Translations under genes and position numbers: made by a program
Shown: piece after piece, positions 14,494-14,891 of the stretch
How positions within the stretch are numbered: the first letter of the stretch is position 1
Layout: each line of letters starts with the position of its first letter
The notes under the pieces: generated by a model
The model's input: the letters and a program-made list of their open reading frames with translations, nothing else
The model's database searches: none
What the model was told of the DNA's origin: nothing
From: an uncultured Mycoplasmatota bacterium
Lineage (GTDB): Bacteria; Bacillota_I; Bacilli_A; RF39; UBA660
Direction of reading: 5' to 3'
Length of the DNA: 14,891 nt
Assembly: GCA_946007485.1 (NCBI GenBank)
Contig: CAMGAM010000016.1
Coordinates: 1-14,891, forward strand

Positions 14494-14891
14494 TTTATCA
14501 CCTTCTTATTAGTTATATAATTTATAAGTAATAGGTTAATAATAGTTATAGGAATTCCTATTATGTATGAAGATATTCCAATAAATAATGAGTTAGAAAT
14601 GTTGATTGTTCCTATATATGATAAAATATAAAATACTATTGTATATAGTAATCCAGTAATTATATAAGTTAACATTACACATATTGATGTATTACTGTTA
14701 AGACTGGTAATTAATTTATATAATTTGATTACTGTATATTGGCTTAATGTAATTATTATTGGGTAGGCAATTAATATTTTGTAATTATATTCAAATGTTC
14801 CTTGCATATTAATAGATATAGTTTCTGTAATAGCTGGAAGAAAATAATTCATAATAATTAACATGATACCAGCAGTAATGTTTGAATAAAG
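14490..14891 (-). CDS. Second VUT-like membrane protein, C-terminal part (cut by window edge)
   Basis: The frame is open to the window edge: upstream of the first visible Met (14864) it reads LYSNITAGI without a stop, so the gene continues beyond 14891 and that Met is probably internal. The visible 134 codons hold about four hydrophobic helices: FLPAITETISINMQGTFEYN, IAYPIIITLSQYTVIKLYK, a Thr-rich pair around ICVMLTYIITGLLYTIVFYI, and a final helix before NYITNKKVIK. The order (helix, SQY-type turn, KLYKL loop, helix with a small polar patch) parallels the C-terminal half of the downstream VUT-like protein, so the two look like diverged tandem copies. Membrane protein: near certain; VUT membership: moderate. 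Confidence 0.6.
   Translation of the reverse strand, partial: LYSNITAGIMLIIMNYFLPAITETISINMQGTFEYNYKILIAYPIIITLSQYTVIKLYKLITSLNSNTSICVMLTYIITGLLYTIVFYILSYIGTINISNSLFIGISSYIIGIPITIINLLLINYITNKKVIK

Overview
The window is very A+T-rich and uses the standard bacterial code (Trp is TGG throughout the long intact genes, and TGA, TAG and TAA all act as stops). Three genes point to an anaerobic, endospore-forming, low-GC Firmicute: pyruvate:ferredoxin oxidoreductase (anaerobic pyruvate metabolism), a SigH-type sigma factor at the classic mrnC-rlmB-sigH locus, and the spore-coat ATPase SpoIVA next to HU, as in Bacillus (spoIVA-hbs). An uncultured gut-type lineage with a compact genome fits, but the sequence alone does not name a genus.

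Layout, left to right. (1) 1-2928, plus strand: most of a PFOR gene. Its N-terminal ~170 residues should lie left of the window, but an in-frame TAA sits just before the first visible Met. (2) 2982-3850, minus: two hypothetical reading frames that look like one broken gene, with a C-terminal membrane anchor. (3) 4043-5314, minus: an unusual three-domain protein, HD phosphohydrolase + DUF1653 + nucleoside 2-deoxyribosyltransferase-like. (4) 5330-5536: a divergent intergenic region with an orphan plus-strand terminator. (5) 5537-6169, plus: a hypothetical protein. (6) 6246-8262, plus: a tight operon of mini-RNase III, a rhodanese lipoprotein, an RlmB-type rRNA methyltransferase and a SigH-like sigma factor. 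(7) 8317-11133, plus: uvrA with its own promoter and terminator. (8) 11216-13107, plus: spoIVA, preceded by a SigE-like promoter, then the HU gene with a leader hairpin. (9) 13151-14891, minus: two tandem VUT/YhhQ-like membrane proteins (the first cut by the window edge) followed by an XRE-S24 repressor gene whose N-terminal part carries two in-frame stops.

Together this is mostly chromosomal housekeeping and sporulation: SigH starts the sporulation cascade, SigE later drives spoIVA in the mother cell, and HU compacts DNA. The less ordinary parts are the HD-DUF1653-NDT-like fusion, the paired VUT transporters with a decayed regulator, and three separate reading-frame lesions (PFOR, 2982-3850, 13151-13816). 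The lesions are either real gene decay or sequence/assembly errors. I saw no rRNA, tRNA, CRISPR array, insertion sequence or recognisable riboswitch.
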